From Bacteroidaceae bacterium (GTDB lineage: Bacteria > Bacteroidota > Bacteroidia > Bacteroidales > Bacteroidaceae): 64,000 nucleotides of DNA. The notes beneath the pieces were generated by a model. That model worked only from the letters and a program-made list of their open reading frames with translations. It was not told the DNA's origin and did no database searches. Positions 16,301 through 24,022 of the stretch are shown one piece after another. Position 1 is the stretch's first letter. Every line of letters starts with the position of its first letter. A program made the position numbers and the translations under genes. The stretch covers positions 1 to 64,000 of the forward strand of contig JAKSIS010000009.1 of the NCBI GenBank assembly GCA_024398665.1. Direction: 5' to 3'.

Positions 16301-17119
16301 CAGTATTCCATCCTTGACAAGGCCCGGACGGTTACCGCAACCGCTGCACAGCCATCGCTCAAGGTCAGCATCACACAGGCTGAATCCGCTCCGGGGACGG
16401 CTGTCGTACGTCTGTCACATGCCGTGACCGGTGACAGTAAGGATTATCTGATAAACTTCGGTGTAAAGGGTACTGATGACGAGTTCGCAAAGCGGCTTGG
16501 CAGGCAGTGGACCGTTCTGCGTGAGAACAGGGACAACATTGCCGTTGAAAACGGAAGTCTTGTGATTACATCGGCTGCGGGTGACATAGTCCAGTCATCG
16601 GACAACGCACAGAATCTGGTCCTGCAGAGCGCCAATTCGGACTGGACCATTGACACCAGACTGACCACCGCTTCTGTTCCCGCTGCCGCCCAGAATGCCG
16701 GACTGCTGGCTTACCAGGATGATGACAACTTCGTGAAACTTGTCTACGCCGGTGCCGGCATGGCCCGCGGCCAGCAGGCTGCCGCCCCTGCATCAGGTTC
16801 TCTGCAGCTTGTCATTGAAGAAGCCGGCGGCAGCAGGACTGCGGCAAACATACGCCTGTCTGGGGTCAGTGACGGCACCATATGGCTGCGTATGGTGAAA
16901 AAGTCCGATGAATACACCGCATATTACAGCCTTGACGGCAAGACCTACATTGAAGCCGGCACAGTGCAGACCATGCTGAAGGACATTCAGGCAGGACTCA
17001 TCTGCTGCGATGGCGTCCAGGCTGCCGGCCGCATGCGTCAGGGAGCCGCTCCCGCGCAGACCGCCGCCCCCGCTCCGCTCAAGGCAAGTTTCGACTGGTT
17101 CCATATCACATCAAAATAG
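13361..17119 (+). CDS. Multidomain GH3 glycoside hydrolase (beta-xylosidase/glucosidase-like)
   Basis: A 1252-residue exported enzyme (signal ...LFAAGASAQ). Residues ~30-370 are the GH3 barrel; the nucleophile is D269 in GYVTGDCAAI. The GH3 C-terminal domain begins near residue 390 and is interrupted by a CBM6-like beta-sandwich (about 475-570; TVGANIPTQGGIIEVHVGSP). A fibronectin III-like domain follows (VDVKNTGEYDGDEVVQIYM), then a Big2 Ig-like repeat (YTSSNPQVAKIDENG), and a C-terminal concanavalin-like domain (LLAYQDDDNFVKLVYAG) of the type found at the end of beta-xylosidases. From GH3 knowledge it removes terminal beta-linked xylose or glucose; together with the GH54-type enzyme downstream, arabinoxylan is a likely substrate. 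No T9SS C-terminal signal is visible. Confidence 0.9.
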   Translation: MMKRSHFLPVLMLTGVLFAAGASAQNLPVYMNTNYSFEERAVDLVSRLTLEEKQALLGNNMAAVPRLGIRQYNVWSEALHGVLSGANAGAGLQGPTSFPGSVATGSSWDPDLLELEAGVIADEARAIFQTGTKGLTFWSPVVEPVRDPRWGRTGESYGEDPFLAAVMSGAFVRGMTGSDPDYLKAVPCAKHYFANNSEWDRHVGSSNMDSRDMREFYLYPYKELIENDNLPSIMSSYNAVNGVPTSASVLYLDSIARRTYGLNGYVTGDCAAIDDIQTGHYYVETAEEATAAGLKAGVDSDCGSVYQRNAIRALEKGLITIDDIDRALVNMFCIRMRTGEFDPSQMVTYANYPPSVVNSERSRKIAEEVALRTPVLLKNEGKALPIDLSKVRSIALVGPQADKVELGPYSGRPEQSSRTSPYKGISEYIADKGLDVKVNLATGGDTKSKSNLLYVTWFELEKSDGTTSRHDATKYTSSSQGITVGTGMGTEEQVRSIDDGSWTAYENVDLINVEKITVGANIPTQGGIIEVHVGSPEGNLISTVEATTASGKRAGGVYGTASPMEAKVNKLGYNGPQTLYLVYKAAQDDEISQDVLNAARESDVALVFVGTDEQTATEEADRLSLALPGNQLKLIKAVSEVNPNTIVIMQTLGCVEVEEFKDLESIRAMLWTGYNGQAQGKALPKVLFGEVSPGGKLNATWYRSVKDLPPITDYTLRAVDGKPGRTLWYYTKPVSYEFGYGISYTTFEYSNFRISSSRITPRDVITIDVDVKNTGEYDGDEVVQIYMTTPDSPASLQRPIKRLKGFRRVTIPMGQTRTVSIDIDCSDLWFWDMESDRMTYDSGKYVFEIGSSSKDIRGTVSAVMDGSFKPALKTVVSDCRKSVLEAGQTARTYTTACLDDDSFLDISKAEIKYTSSNPQVAKIDENGLLTAVSGGIATVTVNVTYDGRTVSDSYSVRVSQPMELSALKVGGKSILKIGVSQYSILDKARTVTATAAQPSLKVSITQAESAPGTAVVRLSHAVTGDSKDYLINFGVKGTDDEFAKRLGRQWTVLRENRDNIAVENGSLVITSAAGDIVQSSDNAQNLVLQSANSDWTIDTRLTTASVPAAAQNAGLLAYQDDDNFVKLVYAGAGMARGQQAAAPASGSLQLVIEEAGGSRTAANIRLSGVSDGTIWLRMVKKSDEYTAYYSLDGKTYIEAGTVQTMLKDIQAGLICCDGVQAAGRMRQGAAPAQTAAPAPLKASFDWFHITSK

Positions 17120-17126
17120 AATACAG

Positions 17127-17804
17127 TTGAAACGGTATGCTGCAATATTGTTTGTCCTGTTGTCATTCGCACCTTTCATTCAGGCGCATACGGTGGCAAC
17201 GAAGGACGGTGTGCAGTATTGCATTGGCCCGGACGGACTATCATATTTGCATAAGGGAAATATGCGTCGTATAAGCCGCGAGGCGGGAACCTGTATTGCC
17301 GTTTTCAATGACATGATTGTAACGGGTCATGACGGTCATATCCGTTCCAGGGAGAAAAAGCGTTGCAGATATGTGACTGCCGTGGCCGGAAAAATTGTAG
17401 ATTTGTCAGCATCGGACAGTATATGCATTGCTGCCACGGCCCAGGGGCTGCTGTACCTGTCCCGCGATGCAAAAGAATGGAAAATGACTGATTTCAACGC
17501 GCAATATTCGCAGTATTACGGTGAGATTGCCGTCCGGTGCGTATGTTCGTCACGGGCGGGGCTCATGCTGGCTGGGATACTGGATGACGGAAGTCCTGTG
17601 GCTTTCGAATCGGACAGGGGCGGAGTATGGAGCCCGCGTGAACTGACATATAATGAGGGTGGCAGCATACTGACGCTGCAGGAGCGGCCTGTGAGCCTGG
17701 TGTATGACTACGAACATGAACGCTATGAGATGGCCTGCACGGGTGGGGTGACTTTCCTGCTGCCGGGCTGTTCACATTGCAATGCACTTATTAAAACACA
17801 ATGA
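17127..17804 (+). CDS. Secreted hypothetical protein with a TTG start
   Basis: A 225-residue protein that I do not recognise. No ATG or GTG precedes the body in frame except within the GH3 gene; TTG at 17127 directly begins a good signal peptide (LKRYAAILFVLLSFAPFIQA), so I take that start. The mature part has short beta-strand repeats such as DGVQYCIGPDGLSYLHKGN and AATAQGLLYLSRDAKEW, suggesting a small propeller-like fold of BNR/Ycf48 appearance, but this is only impression. It lies 7 bases after the GH3 stop and overlaps the arabinofuranosidase start by 4 bases, so it is part of the glycan operon and may be an accessory or substrate-binding protein. Confidence 0.55.
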   Translation: MKRYAAILFVLLSFAPFIQAHTVATKDGVQYCIGPDGLSYLHKGNMRRISREAGTCIAVFNDMIVTGHDGHIRSREKKRCRYVTAVAGKIVDLSASDSICIAATAQGLLYLSRDAKEWKMTDFNAQYSQYYGEIAVRCVCSSRAGLMLAGILDDGSPVAFESDRGGVWSPRELTYNEGGSILTLQERPVSLVYDYEHERYEMACTGGVTFLLPGCSHCNALIKTQ

Positions 17805-20374
17805 ATATGAAAAAACTTACTTTCGGTATGATTCTTGCCGGCTGCGTGGTGCTGCCGGCAGTGCTGACCGTATGCTGTTCAGGCGGCGGTCGCAGAACGC
17901 TTCCATGTGACATTTACCGCAAGAACGGAACCCCCTGTGTGACGGCACATTCCACAACGCGTCTGCTCGCATCGGACTATACCGGCCCGCTGTATCAGGT
18001 GAGACGTGAATCGGATGGCCGCCTGCTGGACATCACCGCGACCGTCCAGGGCTACGCCAACGCTGCCATGCAGGACGAATTCTGCAAGGGTACGGTATGC
18101 GTGATTACGCAGATCTACGACCAGTCAGGCATGGGAAACGACCTGCTGCAGGCCCCTCCGGGAACGTTCAACGGTCCTGACAAGGGCTATTACAACGAAC
18201 TTTCAATTGCCGATATGGCCCCTGTCATGATTGACGGCCACAAGGCGTACGGCGTGTACATTATGCCCGGAATGGGATACCGCTGCAACCAGGCGCGCGG
18301 TCTGGCAATCAATGACGAACCTGAGGGCATGTACTACGTGATTGACGGCACGCATTATGACAGCGGCTGCTGCTTTGACTACGGCAATTCGTCGACAAAC
18401 GGCCGTGCGGTGGGAACCGGAACAATGGAGACAACGTATTTCGGCACGGCAACGGCATGGGGAAGCGGCAACGGAAACGGTCCGTGGATAATGTCCGATA
18501 TGGAGTCCGGCCTGTTTTCCGGCTACAGCCCCAAGAAGAACGATGTCCCCACAATTGACAGCTGGCCTTTCGTATCGGTCTTTGTGAACGGGGGCGGTGG
18601 AAACCGCTGGGACCTGCGCGGGGCCGATGCCTCATGGGACAGCCTGATAACGTTCTACAGCGGTGTGCGCCCGGGTTCCCCTGACAACGACAACTATTTC
18701 CCCATGCACAAGAAAGGTGCCATGCTGCTGGGCAACGGCGGTGACAACGGTAACGGTTCAGCAGGCACGTTCTATGAGGGTGTCATGACTGTGGGCTATC
18801 CTACGGACAAGGCGATAAATGCCGTGCAGAAAAACATTGCACGCACCGCTTACAGCAAGTATCCTGTTTCTGTAAGCCGCCCCACGACATTCCTGCCCGG
18901 CGAAAGGAAGACCCTGCTTGCCATGGTCTCAGATGGTGTCACCGCCTTGAGCGCTGACCTGCCTGAAGGCTGGAGCCTTGGATCCTGCGACCGCTCCGAA
19001 GGCGGATATCAGATTGCCGTCAAAGCCCCTTCACAGCGCAGTGCCGGCTATGCCACGGTGCGTGCGCAGACTGGTGACGGTGAGCTGACGGTGTCAGTTC
19101 CGCTGCGCTGCGCTGAACCGGTCAGGATCAATGAAATCCAGCTGGTGAATGCCACAAATCCCCAATTCATCGAACTTTATTCTGACAGTGATGCTGACCT
19201 GTCAGGACTGCAGCTGACAGCACGCCGCAGCGGATGGGCTCCGCTTACCATAGCAACCATCCCTGAAGGAACCAGGATTGCAGCGGGCGGATTCTACACT
19301 CTTGCCCTTGCTCCCAACGCAGTGACTGTCAGTGCAGCAAAGGGCGCATCGGAAATATCCCTTCTGAATCATGCCGAAAAGGGTTCGAAGATAAATATCG
19401 GTGGAAAGGAATACCGGGTGATGTCCGATGGCGTGCCTGCAGGTGCCCAGACCACCATATTCATTCCGGTTTCTGAAGGCTACAAACTGTCATTCGCAAA
19501 CGGCGATTTCGTGCTTCCGGTAACTTCAAACGCAGGTTTTGAACCGGGTCAGCTTATGGGCATAGACCTGGGCGGCAGCTATGAGGTGGCCACCGTGAAG
19601 TCAGTAGGTACGGCAGCGCTGCAGACTGTCGTTTCAACGGAATCAAAGGCTGGCGACACCAGGCTCAATCTGGAATCGACTGCAGGTCTTGAACCCGGTT
19701 CGCTGCTGAAGATCGATACCGGTGACAGGCTTGAGACGGTGACTGTTGCAGAAATAGTCAAGGCATCAGTGCTTCCAGCCGGCCGCCGCATAGGTCAGGG
19801 CCGTCCTGATGATGCCGGTATTGTAGCACTGAAGGAACCTCTCAAGCGAGACCATATTGCAAAAGTTGACGCATGGTGCACAGGTACAGGCATCACGTTC
19901 AGCCCCGCATTCCGTTCCACACACATGAGCGGCGATGCCATACAGCCGTTGGGTATCCCATACACAATTTCACCGGCCCTTGAGTCCGATGTCCGGGTAA
20001 TGGAACCGGTCCTGAAGGACAAGCCCCGGTTTGACCAGTATTACGGTTACTCCCTTTCCGAGACTGCCGGTTCAATTGCACTGGTTGATGCAAAGAGTGG
20101 TGTTGTGATGGATGCTGTTGTATACGGTTCGCAGCAGAGCAGTTCAAGTGCCAACGGCACCATTGCAAGTCCTGAACTGGCTGTGCTTGAGGGTGAACAG
20201 AGCGGTGGCGGCAGCATTGCGGTAGTGCCTCAGGCACCGCGCCGTTTCGGCAGCAGGGAACCCTTGCTGGCACCGCGCAGTCTGGTACGTTTCCCTGACG
20301 GAAATGACACCGACAACCTGAGCCGCGATTTCCGTGCATCGGACAATCCCACTCCGGGTGCAAATAACAGATAG
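17801..20374 (+). CDS. GH54-type alpha-L-arabinofuranosidase with lamin-tail domain
   Basis: An 857-residue exported protein. After a signal with possible lipobox (TVCCSGG), residues ~33-360 match the catalytic domain of GH54 arabinofuranosidase B: PCDIYRKNGTPCVTAHSTTR, IYDQSGMGNDL, the nucleophile candidate E235 in SDMESGLFSG and the acid/base candidate D315 in GNGGDNGNGS. These correspond by motif to the known E and D of the fungal enzyme. The fungal arabinose-binding C-terminal module is absent; instead there is a bacterial region with a lamin-tail (LTD) domain (about residue 440, INEIQLVNATNPQFIELYS) and further beta domains. It should release arabinose from arabinoxylan or arabinan, complementing the GH3. 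The stop is 4 bases from the convergent barrel gene. Confidence 0.85.
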   Translation: MNMKKLTFGMILAGCVVLPAVLTVCCSGGGRRTLPCDIYRKNGTPCVTAHSTTRLLASDYTGPLYQVRRESDGRLLDITATVQGYANAAMQDEFCKGTVCVITQIYDQSGMGNDLLQAPPGTFNGPDKGYYNELSIADMAPVMIDGHKAYGVYIMPGMGYRCNQARGLAINDEPEGMYYVIDGTHYDSGCCFDYGNSSTNGRAVGTGTMETTYFGTATAWGSGNGNGPWIMSDMESGLFSGYSPKKNDVPTIDSWPFVSVFVNGGGGNRWDLRGADASWDSLITFYSGVRPGSPDNDNYFPMHKKGAMLLGNGGDNGNGSAGTFYEGVMTVGYPTDKAINAVQKNIARTAYSKYPVSVSRPTTFLPGERKTLLAMVSDGVTALSADLPEGWSLGSCDRSEGGYQIAVKAPSQRSAGYATVRAQTGDGELTVSVPLRCAEPVRINEIQLVNATNPQFIELYSDSDADLSGLQLTARRSGWAPLTIATIPEGTRIAAGGFYTLALAPNAVTVSAAKGASEISLLNHAEKGSKINIGGKEYRVMSDGVPAGAQTTIFIPVSEGYKLSFANGDFVLPVTSNAGFEPGQLMGIDLGGSYEVATVKSVGTAALQTVVSTESKAGDTRLNLESTAGLEPGSLLKIDTGDRLETVTVAEIVKASVLPAGRRIGQGRPDDAGIVALKEPLKRDHIAKVDAWCTGTGITFSPAFRSTHMSGDAIQPLGIPYTISPALESDVRVMEPVLKDKPRFDQYYGYSLSETAGSIALVDAKSGVVMDAVVYGSQQSSSSANGTIASPELAVLEGEQSGGGSIAVVPQAPRRFGSREPLLAPRSLVRFPDGNDTDNLSRDFRASDNPTPGANNR

Positions 20375-20378
20375 CAGT

Positions 20379-20930
20379 TTAGAAGGCCACGCCCAGCTTC
20401 ATGCCGAATGTGAAGGCCAGATGGGCGCCTGTGGTTCTCCACGTTATGAAACCGTGCTGGTAGTATGTATCGGCACGGTTTCCCATACATGGACCCAGTC
20501 CTATGAAACCGTCCATTACCAGCCTTTTCCAGATATGCTGGTACCCTGCGGTACCGAACAGGGCGCACATGTCCGATGTGGTGCGTCCACCGTTTTTACT
20601 GTCATAACGGTACTTTGACCATACCAGTTCCGGCCGCAGGTACAGCCCTTCAAGCGGCATGCCGTCATGTTCCGATATTATCCACTTGTGTGCGTAGCGC
20701 ACAGTCATTCCGTTGGGATTGTTATTGAACCTGTCATAGCCCAGTCTGATCAGTCCGAATGTGATTTCATCGGTCTGGTCAGGCCATGAAGCCCTTTCAT
20801 ATGAAATCTTGGATGATCCCGTACCCCAGGAAAGGAAGGTTATCTTCAGGTCATTCCTGAAATCAGTCCGCTGCGCCCACGCCATACTGAAACTTGTCAG
20901 TAATGTAAGTATTATTATAATTCTTTTCAT
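20379..20930 (-). CDS. Outer-membrane beta-barrel-like protein
   Basis: A 183-residue exported protein (signal MKRIIIILTLLTSFSMAWAQ). The rest has alternating hydrophobic/aromatic strands (GLYLRPELVWSKYRYDS; GAHLAFTFGMKLGVAF) and ends in Phe, as expected for a small 8-strand outer-membrane barrel. Family not recognised with certainty. It is the last gene of the pyrE operon, starting 4 bases after the stop of the cysteine-rich lipoprotein gene. The in-frame upstream extension to 21002 overlaps that gene and is rejected. Confidence 0.7.
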   Translation of the reverse strand: MKRIIIILTLLTSFSMAWAQRTDFRNDLKITFLSWGTGSSKISYERASWPDQTDEITFGLIRLGYDRFNNNPNGMTVRYAHKWIISEHDGMPLEGLYLRPELVWSKYRYDSKNGGRTTSDMCALFGTAGYQHIWKRLVMDGFIGLGPCMGNRADTYYQHGFITWRTTGAHLAFTFGMKLGVAF

Positions 20931-20934
20931 AATG

Positions 20935-21450
20935 TCAGTTCTGCACGGTGACTGATGTGAAACCTGATGTTGCAGGGTAGCGGTACAAAGGCCGCATGTC
21001 ACCGTTGTCGGGGAATCCGCTGCGGTTCAGATCCCATATGCCTCCGCATGCCGCGCAACCGGCCTTCCCCATCTGGTCCACCGAAAGAAGGTTGCGTCCG
21101 CTGTCACAGACAGGGCAGGCAAGGTCATAGGCCCATACCTCCATATCGTCATTGTTAAGGGTGGGCCTGCCTATTATGAGACCGCCCAGCCCCATTATGA
21201 ACATGTTGTTTTCCTTTTGTGAAAGTTCAATGCGTGTGGAGTGCCCGTCAATGTCCGTAACGGTCATAGTGCCGTTGGGCAGCAGCCTGACAGAAAGGAA
21301 ACGGCCCGGGGTACTTAACTGGTTGAAAGGCGCCTCCATGGTGTTGCACATGAAGAACACCTTGTATCTGTTGCAGAATTTGCTGTAGCTGTTTTTCTGA
21401 CATCCTGTAAGCAGAATAAGGGAGAAGAACAACAGAAACAGCCTTTTCAT
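20935..21450 (-). CDS. Lipoprotein with two CxxC pairs (Rieske-like or zinc-ribbon)
   Basis: A 171-residue lipoprotein (signal MKRLFLLFFSLILLTGC, Cys17). The C-terminal third holds CPVC and CAAC in ACPVCDSG...GKAGCAACGGIWDLNRSG, placed about 20 residues apart. The context (metal-binding loops followed by GGIWDL and PLYRYPA) resembles a Rieske domain, but the usual His ligands in CxH and CxxH are Cys, which fits rubredoxin-like iron or zinc binding better. Function unknown. It starts 4 bases after the argH stop, in the same operon. Confidence 0.72.
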   Translation of the reverse strand: MKRLFLLFFSLILLTGCQKNSYSKFCNRYKVFFMCNTMEAPFNQLSTPGRFLSVRLLPNGTMTVTDIDGHSTRIELSQKENNMFIMGLGGLIIGRPTLNNDDMEVWAYDLACPVCDSGRNLLSVDQMGKAGCAACGGIWDLNRSGFPDNGDMRPLYRYPATSGFTSVTVQN

Positions 21451-21454
21451 CGTG

Positions 21455-22798
21455 TTATTTTGAAGTCAGTTTTCCAATTGCGCAGTCAATGTCCATGAAC
21501 GGGAACTGTGCCATGAGCGCATCCATTCTGGCTACAATGCGGTCGTTGCACAGGTTGCCTATGCTACCTTCATGCGTATGGTGTATGTTATGGTCAGCTT
21601 TGAAGGTACCGTTCTCGATTTCAGCACCCACCTTGCGGTAGGCTTCCCGGAACGGAACGCCCTGAAGTGCCAGGCGGTTGACCTCCTCAACGCTGAATAT
21701 GGCATCGTACCTGGCATCGTCAAGAATGTTCTCCCGCACTGTCATGTGTTCCATCATGTATGCCGTCATTGTAAGTATTTCTTCCAGTTGGTCAAATGCC
21801 GGGAGGAATACTTCCTTGACAAGCTGCATGTCACGGAAATAACCGCTGGGCAGGTTGTTGGTCATAAGTGTTATTTCCTGCGGCAGGGCCTGCAGGCGGT
21901 TGCAGCGGGCACGGGTCAGTTCGAATACATCAGGGTTCTTCTTGTGTGGCATGATGCTGGAACCGGTGGTGCAGTCATCGGGCAGCTTTATGAAACTGAA
22001 GTTCTGGCTGTTGTAAAGGCAGGCGTCAAATGCAAGACGGCTTACAGTAGCTGCAACTGATGCCAGTGCGTATGCGGCATTGCGCTCCAGTTTGCCGCGT
22101 GTCATCTGTGCATAGACCACGTTGTAGTTCATTGATTCGAAACCAAGCAGGTCAGTCGTCATCTGCCTGTTCAGAGGAAATGACGAACCGTAGCCGGCGG
22201 CTGAACCCAGCGGGTTGCGGTTTGCCTGGTCAAAGGCGGCCTTGATGAAAAGCATGTCATCGGCCAGCGATTCTGCATATGCGCCCAGCCACAGTCCGAA
22301 TGATGACGGCATGGCTATCTGCAGATGCGTGTATCCTGGCAGCAGGACATCCTTGTATTTTTCGCTCTGGCGCACAAGCACGTCGAACAGTCCCTTCACG
22401 CTGCCGGCAATGGCGCGCAGGCGGTCACGTGTGAACAGTTTCAGGTCAACCAGCACCTGGTCGTTGCGCGAACGTCCGCTGTGTATTTTCTTTCCCATGT
22501 CACCCAGCTGTCTGGTAAGCATGAGTTCAATCTGTGAGTGGACGTCCTCAACTCCGTCTTCAATGACGAATCTGCCGTCTTCAATTATGTCAAGTATGTC
22601 CTTCAGTCCTGAAGACAGTGCAGCAAGCTCATCCTTTTCAAGAAGTCCGATGGACTGGAGCATGGTGATGTGTGCCAGTGAACCCTGAACGTCATACCTG
22701 GCAAGAAACATGTCCATTTCACGGTCACGTCCTACAGTGTACTGCTGGATAAGTCCGTTGACGGGTTTGCCTTTGTCCCAGATTGGTTTCGTTTCCAT
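21455..22798 (-). CDS. argH: Argininosuccinate lyase
   Basis: A 447-residue cytosolic enzyme of the fumarase/aspartase superfamily that splits argininosuccinate into arginine and fumarate, the last step of arginine synthesis. The superfamily signature GSSIMPHKKNPD is present and contains the catalytic serine loop. VHSQIELMLTRQLGD and HSGRSRNDQVLVDLKLF carry further conserved residues, including the catalytic His region YTHLQ. Length is close to the usual 450-460. It lies between the SRPBCC gene and the cysteine-rich lipoprotein gene with 4-base gaps on both sides, in an operon led by pyrE. No other arginine gene is in the window. Confidence 0.96.
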   Translation of the reverse strand: METKPIWDKGKPVNGLIQQYTVGRDREMDMFLARYDVQGSLAHITMLQSIGLLEKDELAALSSGLKDILDIIEDGRFVIEDGVEDVHSQIELMLTRQLGDMGKKIHSGRSRNDQVLVDLKLFTRDRLRAIAGSVKGLFDVLVRQSEKYKDVLLPGYTHLQIAMPSSFGLWLGAYAESLADDMLFIKAAFDQANRNPLGSAAGYGSSFPLNRQMTTDLLGFESMNYNVVYAQMTRGKLERNAAYALASVAATVSRLAFDACLYNSQNFSFIKLPDDCTTGSSIMPHKKNPDVFELTRARCNRLQALPQEITLMTNNLPSGYFRDMQLVKEVFLPAFDQLEEILTMTAYMMEHMTVRENILDDARYDAIFSVEEVNRLALQGVPFREAYRKVGAEIENGTFKADHNIHHTHEGSIGNLCNDRIVARMDALMAQFPFMDIDCAIGKLTSK

Positions 22799-22802
22799 AA
22801 TC

Positions 22803-23228
22803 TTATTCGTAAGGTATCATTGCCAGCATGTCAGCCAGCTTTTCAAGTGCTTCGGTCAGCGGTTTTTCAACCATCTTGGCCATGAATATGTTCACGTCTG
22901 CGTCAAGCGTCAGTTTCATTTTGCATGCACTCTCTCCCAGCGCGACAATCTGTATCCAGAATGTCAGTGCTATAGGTGAGCGGTCCGTTTCCATCTTGAC
23001 GCATTTTTCCGGTTCGCGTGATACGATGTGAAGAGAAATGCCGCCCACAGGCTGTATCGTGCAGCTTACCCGGTCCGGTGTGCATTCAAGATCCTCAATT
23101 TTGAACTGGGCACTGTCCTGCGGGATGCGGTCTGCAATCTCGCGCAGGTTGCTCAGGTCAGACACTTTAGCATATACCGCATGCTGGGCATAAGGTATCT
23201 GCTTGACTTGGCTTTCAAACCTTTTCAT
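22803..23228 (-). CDS. SRPBCC family (START-like) protein
   Basis: A 141-residue soluble protein of the SRPBCC/polyketide-cyclase-like fold, a helix-grip cavity for hydrophobic ligands. The N-terminal strand-helix MKRFESQVKQIPYAQHAVYAK and the C-terminal long helix MVEKPLTEALEKLADMLAMI are characteristic. Ligand and role are unknown. The pyrE-SRPBCC-argH order appears to be common in Bacteroidales, which supports one transcript; gaps are 4 bases on each side. Confidence 0.8.
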   Translation of the reverse strand: MKRFESQVKQIPYAQHAVYAKVSDLSNLREIADRIPQDSAQFKIEDLECTPDRVSCTIQPVGGISLHIVSREPEKCVKMETDRSPIALTFWIQIVALGESACKMKLTLDADVNIFMAKMVEKPLTEALEKLADMLAMIPYE

Positions 23229-23232
23229 CGTA

Positions 23233-23865
23233 TTATTTTCCCCATTCCGACGGGTTCTTCCGCCATTCTTCCAATGTTCCGAGACTGCTCTCCCTTATGT
23301 AGCCCGATGCCACCGCCGTTTCCAGCATTGCCGGATAGTCAGTCAGTGTCACAAGCTTTACTCCGGCCTGTGCGAAAGCCTCTTCAGCAACGGGGAAACC
23401 GTATGTGAAGGATGCCACCATACCGACGACTTCACATCCGGCATTCCTCAAAGCTTCGACCGCTTTCAGGCTGCTGCCTCCTGTTGAAACCAGGTCTTCA
23501 ACGACCATGACGCGGCTGCCGGGTTCCAGGTATCCTTCAATCAGGTTGGCCAGTCCGTGGTCCTTGGGTGCGGAGCGTACGTAAACGAAAGGCTTGCCCA
23601 TCCTGTCAGCGACCAGGGCGCCCTGTGCAATGGCACCTGTGGCCACGCCTGCAATGACGTCAAATTCAGGGAAGCCGCCGCGTATGGCGTCAGTGAGAGA
23701 ATCGCGTATCAGGTCTCTCACATCAGGATATGAAAGTGCCTTGCGGTTGTCACAGTAGAACGGTGAATGCCATCCTGAAGCCCATGTGAAAGGGGCATCG
23801 GGCTGGACTTTGACGGCACTGATTCGCAGAAGCTCAGAAGCCACCTTGTTTTTGACGTTGTCCAT
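23233..23865 (-). CDS. pyrE: Orotate phosphoribosyltransferase
   Basis: A 210-residue cytosolic enzyme that joins orotate to PRPP to give OMP in pyrimidine synthesis. The PRPP-binding loop VMVVEDLVSTGGSSLKA is intact, and YVRSAPKDHGLANLIEGYL supplies the flexible catalytic loop (Lys-Asp-His-Gly). The N-terminal segment FTWASGWHSPFYCDNRKALS binds orotate. Length is normal. It is the first gene of the operon. Its ATG is immediately preceded by 12 A residues on the mRNA, which could assist ribosome loading in the absence of a Shine-Dalgarno sequence. Confidence 0.96.
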   Translation of the reverse strand: MDNVKNKVASELLRISAVKVQPDAPFTWASGWHSPFYCDNRKALSYPDVRDLIRDSLTDAIRGGFPEFDVIAGVATGAIAQGALVADRMGKPFVYVRSAPKDHGLANLIEGYLEPGSRVMVVEDLVSTGGSSLKAVEALRNAGCEVVGMVASFTYGFPVAEEAFAQAGVKLVTLTDYPAMLETAVASGYIRESSLGTLEEWRKNPSEWGK

Positions 23866-23899
23866 TTTTTTTTTTTTGAATTATTTGTTTTCAGTGCCG

Positions 23900-23907
23900 C
23901 GAAGTTA
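23900..23907 (-). promoter_or_regulatory. Putative -7 box (TAACTTCG) of the pyrE operon
   Basis: The minus-strand octamer is followed by CGG and lies 34 bases before the pyrE ATG. It is the TAnnTTcGC variant. No clear -33 element. The plus-strand box for the DUF6242 operon is at 23983. Confidence 0.45.
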
Positions 23908-23982
23908 CGAATTATTGGGCTTTCCGCCCCACTCTTTAATATAAAACAACAATATTATACGCCCCGGAAGAGAAATTGTTGT

Positions 23983-23990
23983 TAATTTTG
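23983..23990 (+). promoter_or_regulatory. Putative -7 box (TAATTTTG) of the DUF6242-porG-bamA operon
   Basis: TAATTTTG followed by CGC matches the Bacteroidetes -7 consensus, 32 bases before the ATG at 24023. It would drive the long envelope-biogenesis operon down to murI. Confidence 0.55.
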
Positions 23991-24022
23991 CGCGATTCAA
24001 TTATAATAGCAGAACCATACTG

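Noticed and set aside
13361..20374. T9SS sorting signal at the ends of the GH3 and GH54 enzymes
   Set aside because: Neither C-terminus shows the expected beta-sandwich CTD with its conserved motifs; they are probably exported by Sec and, for the GH54 enzyme, possibly lipid-anchored.
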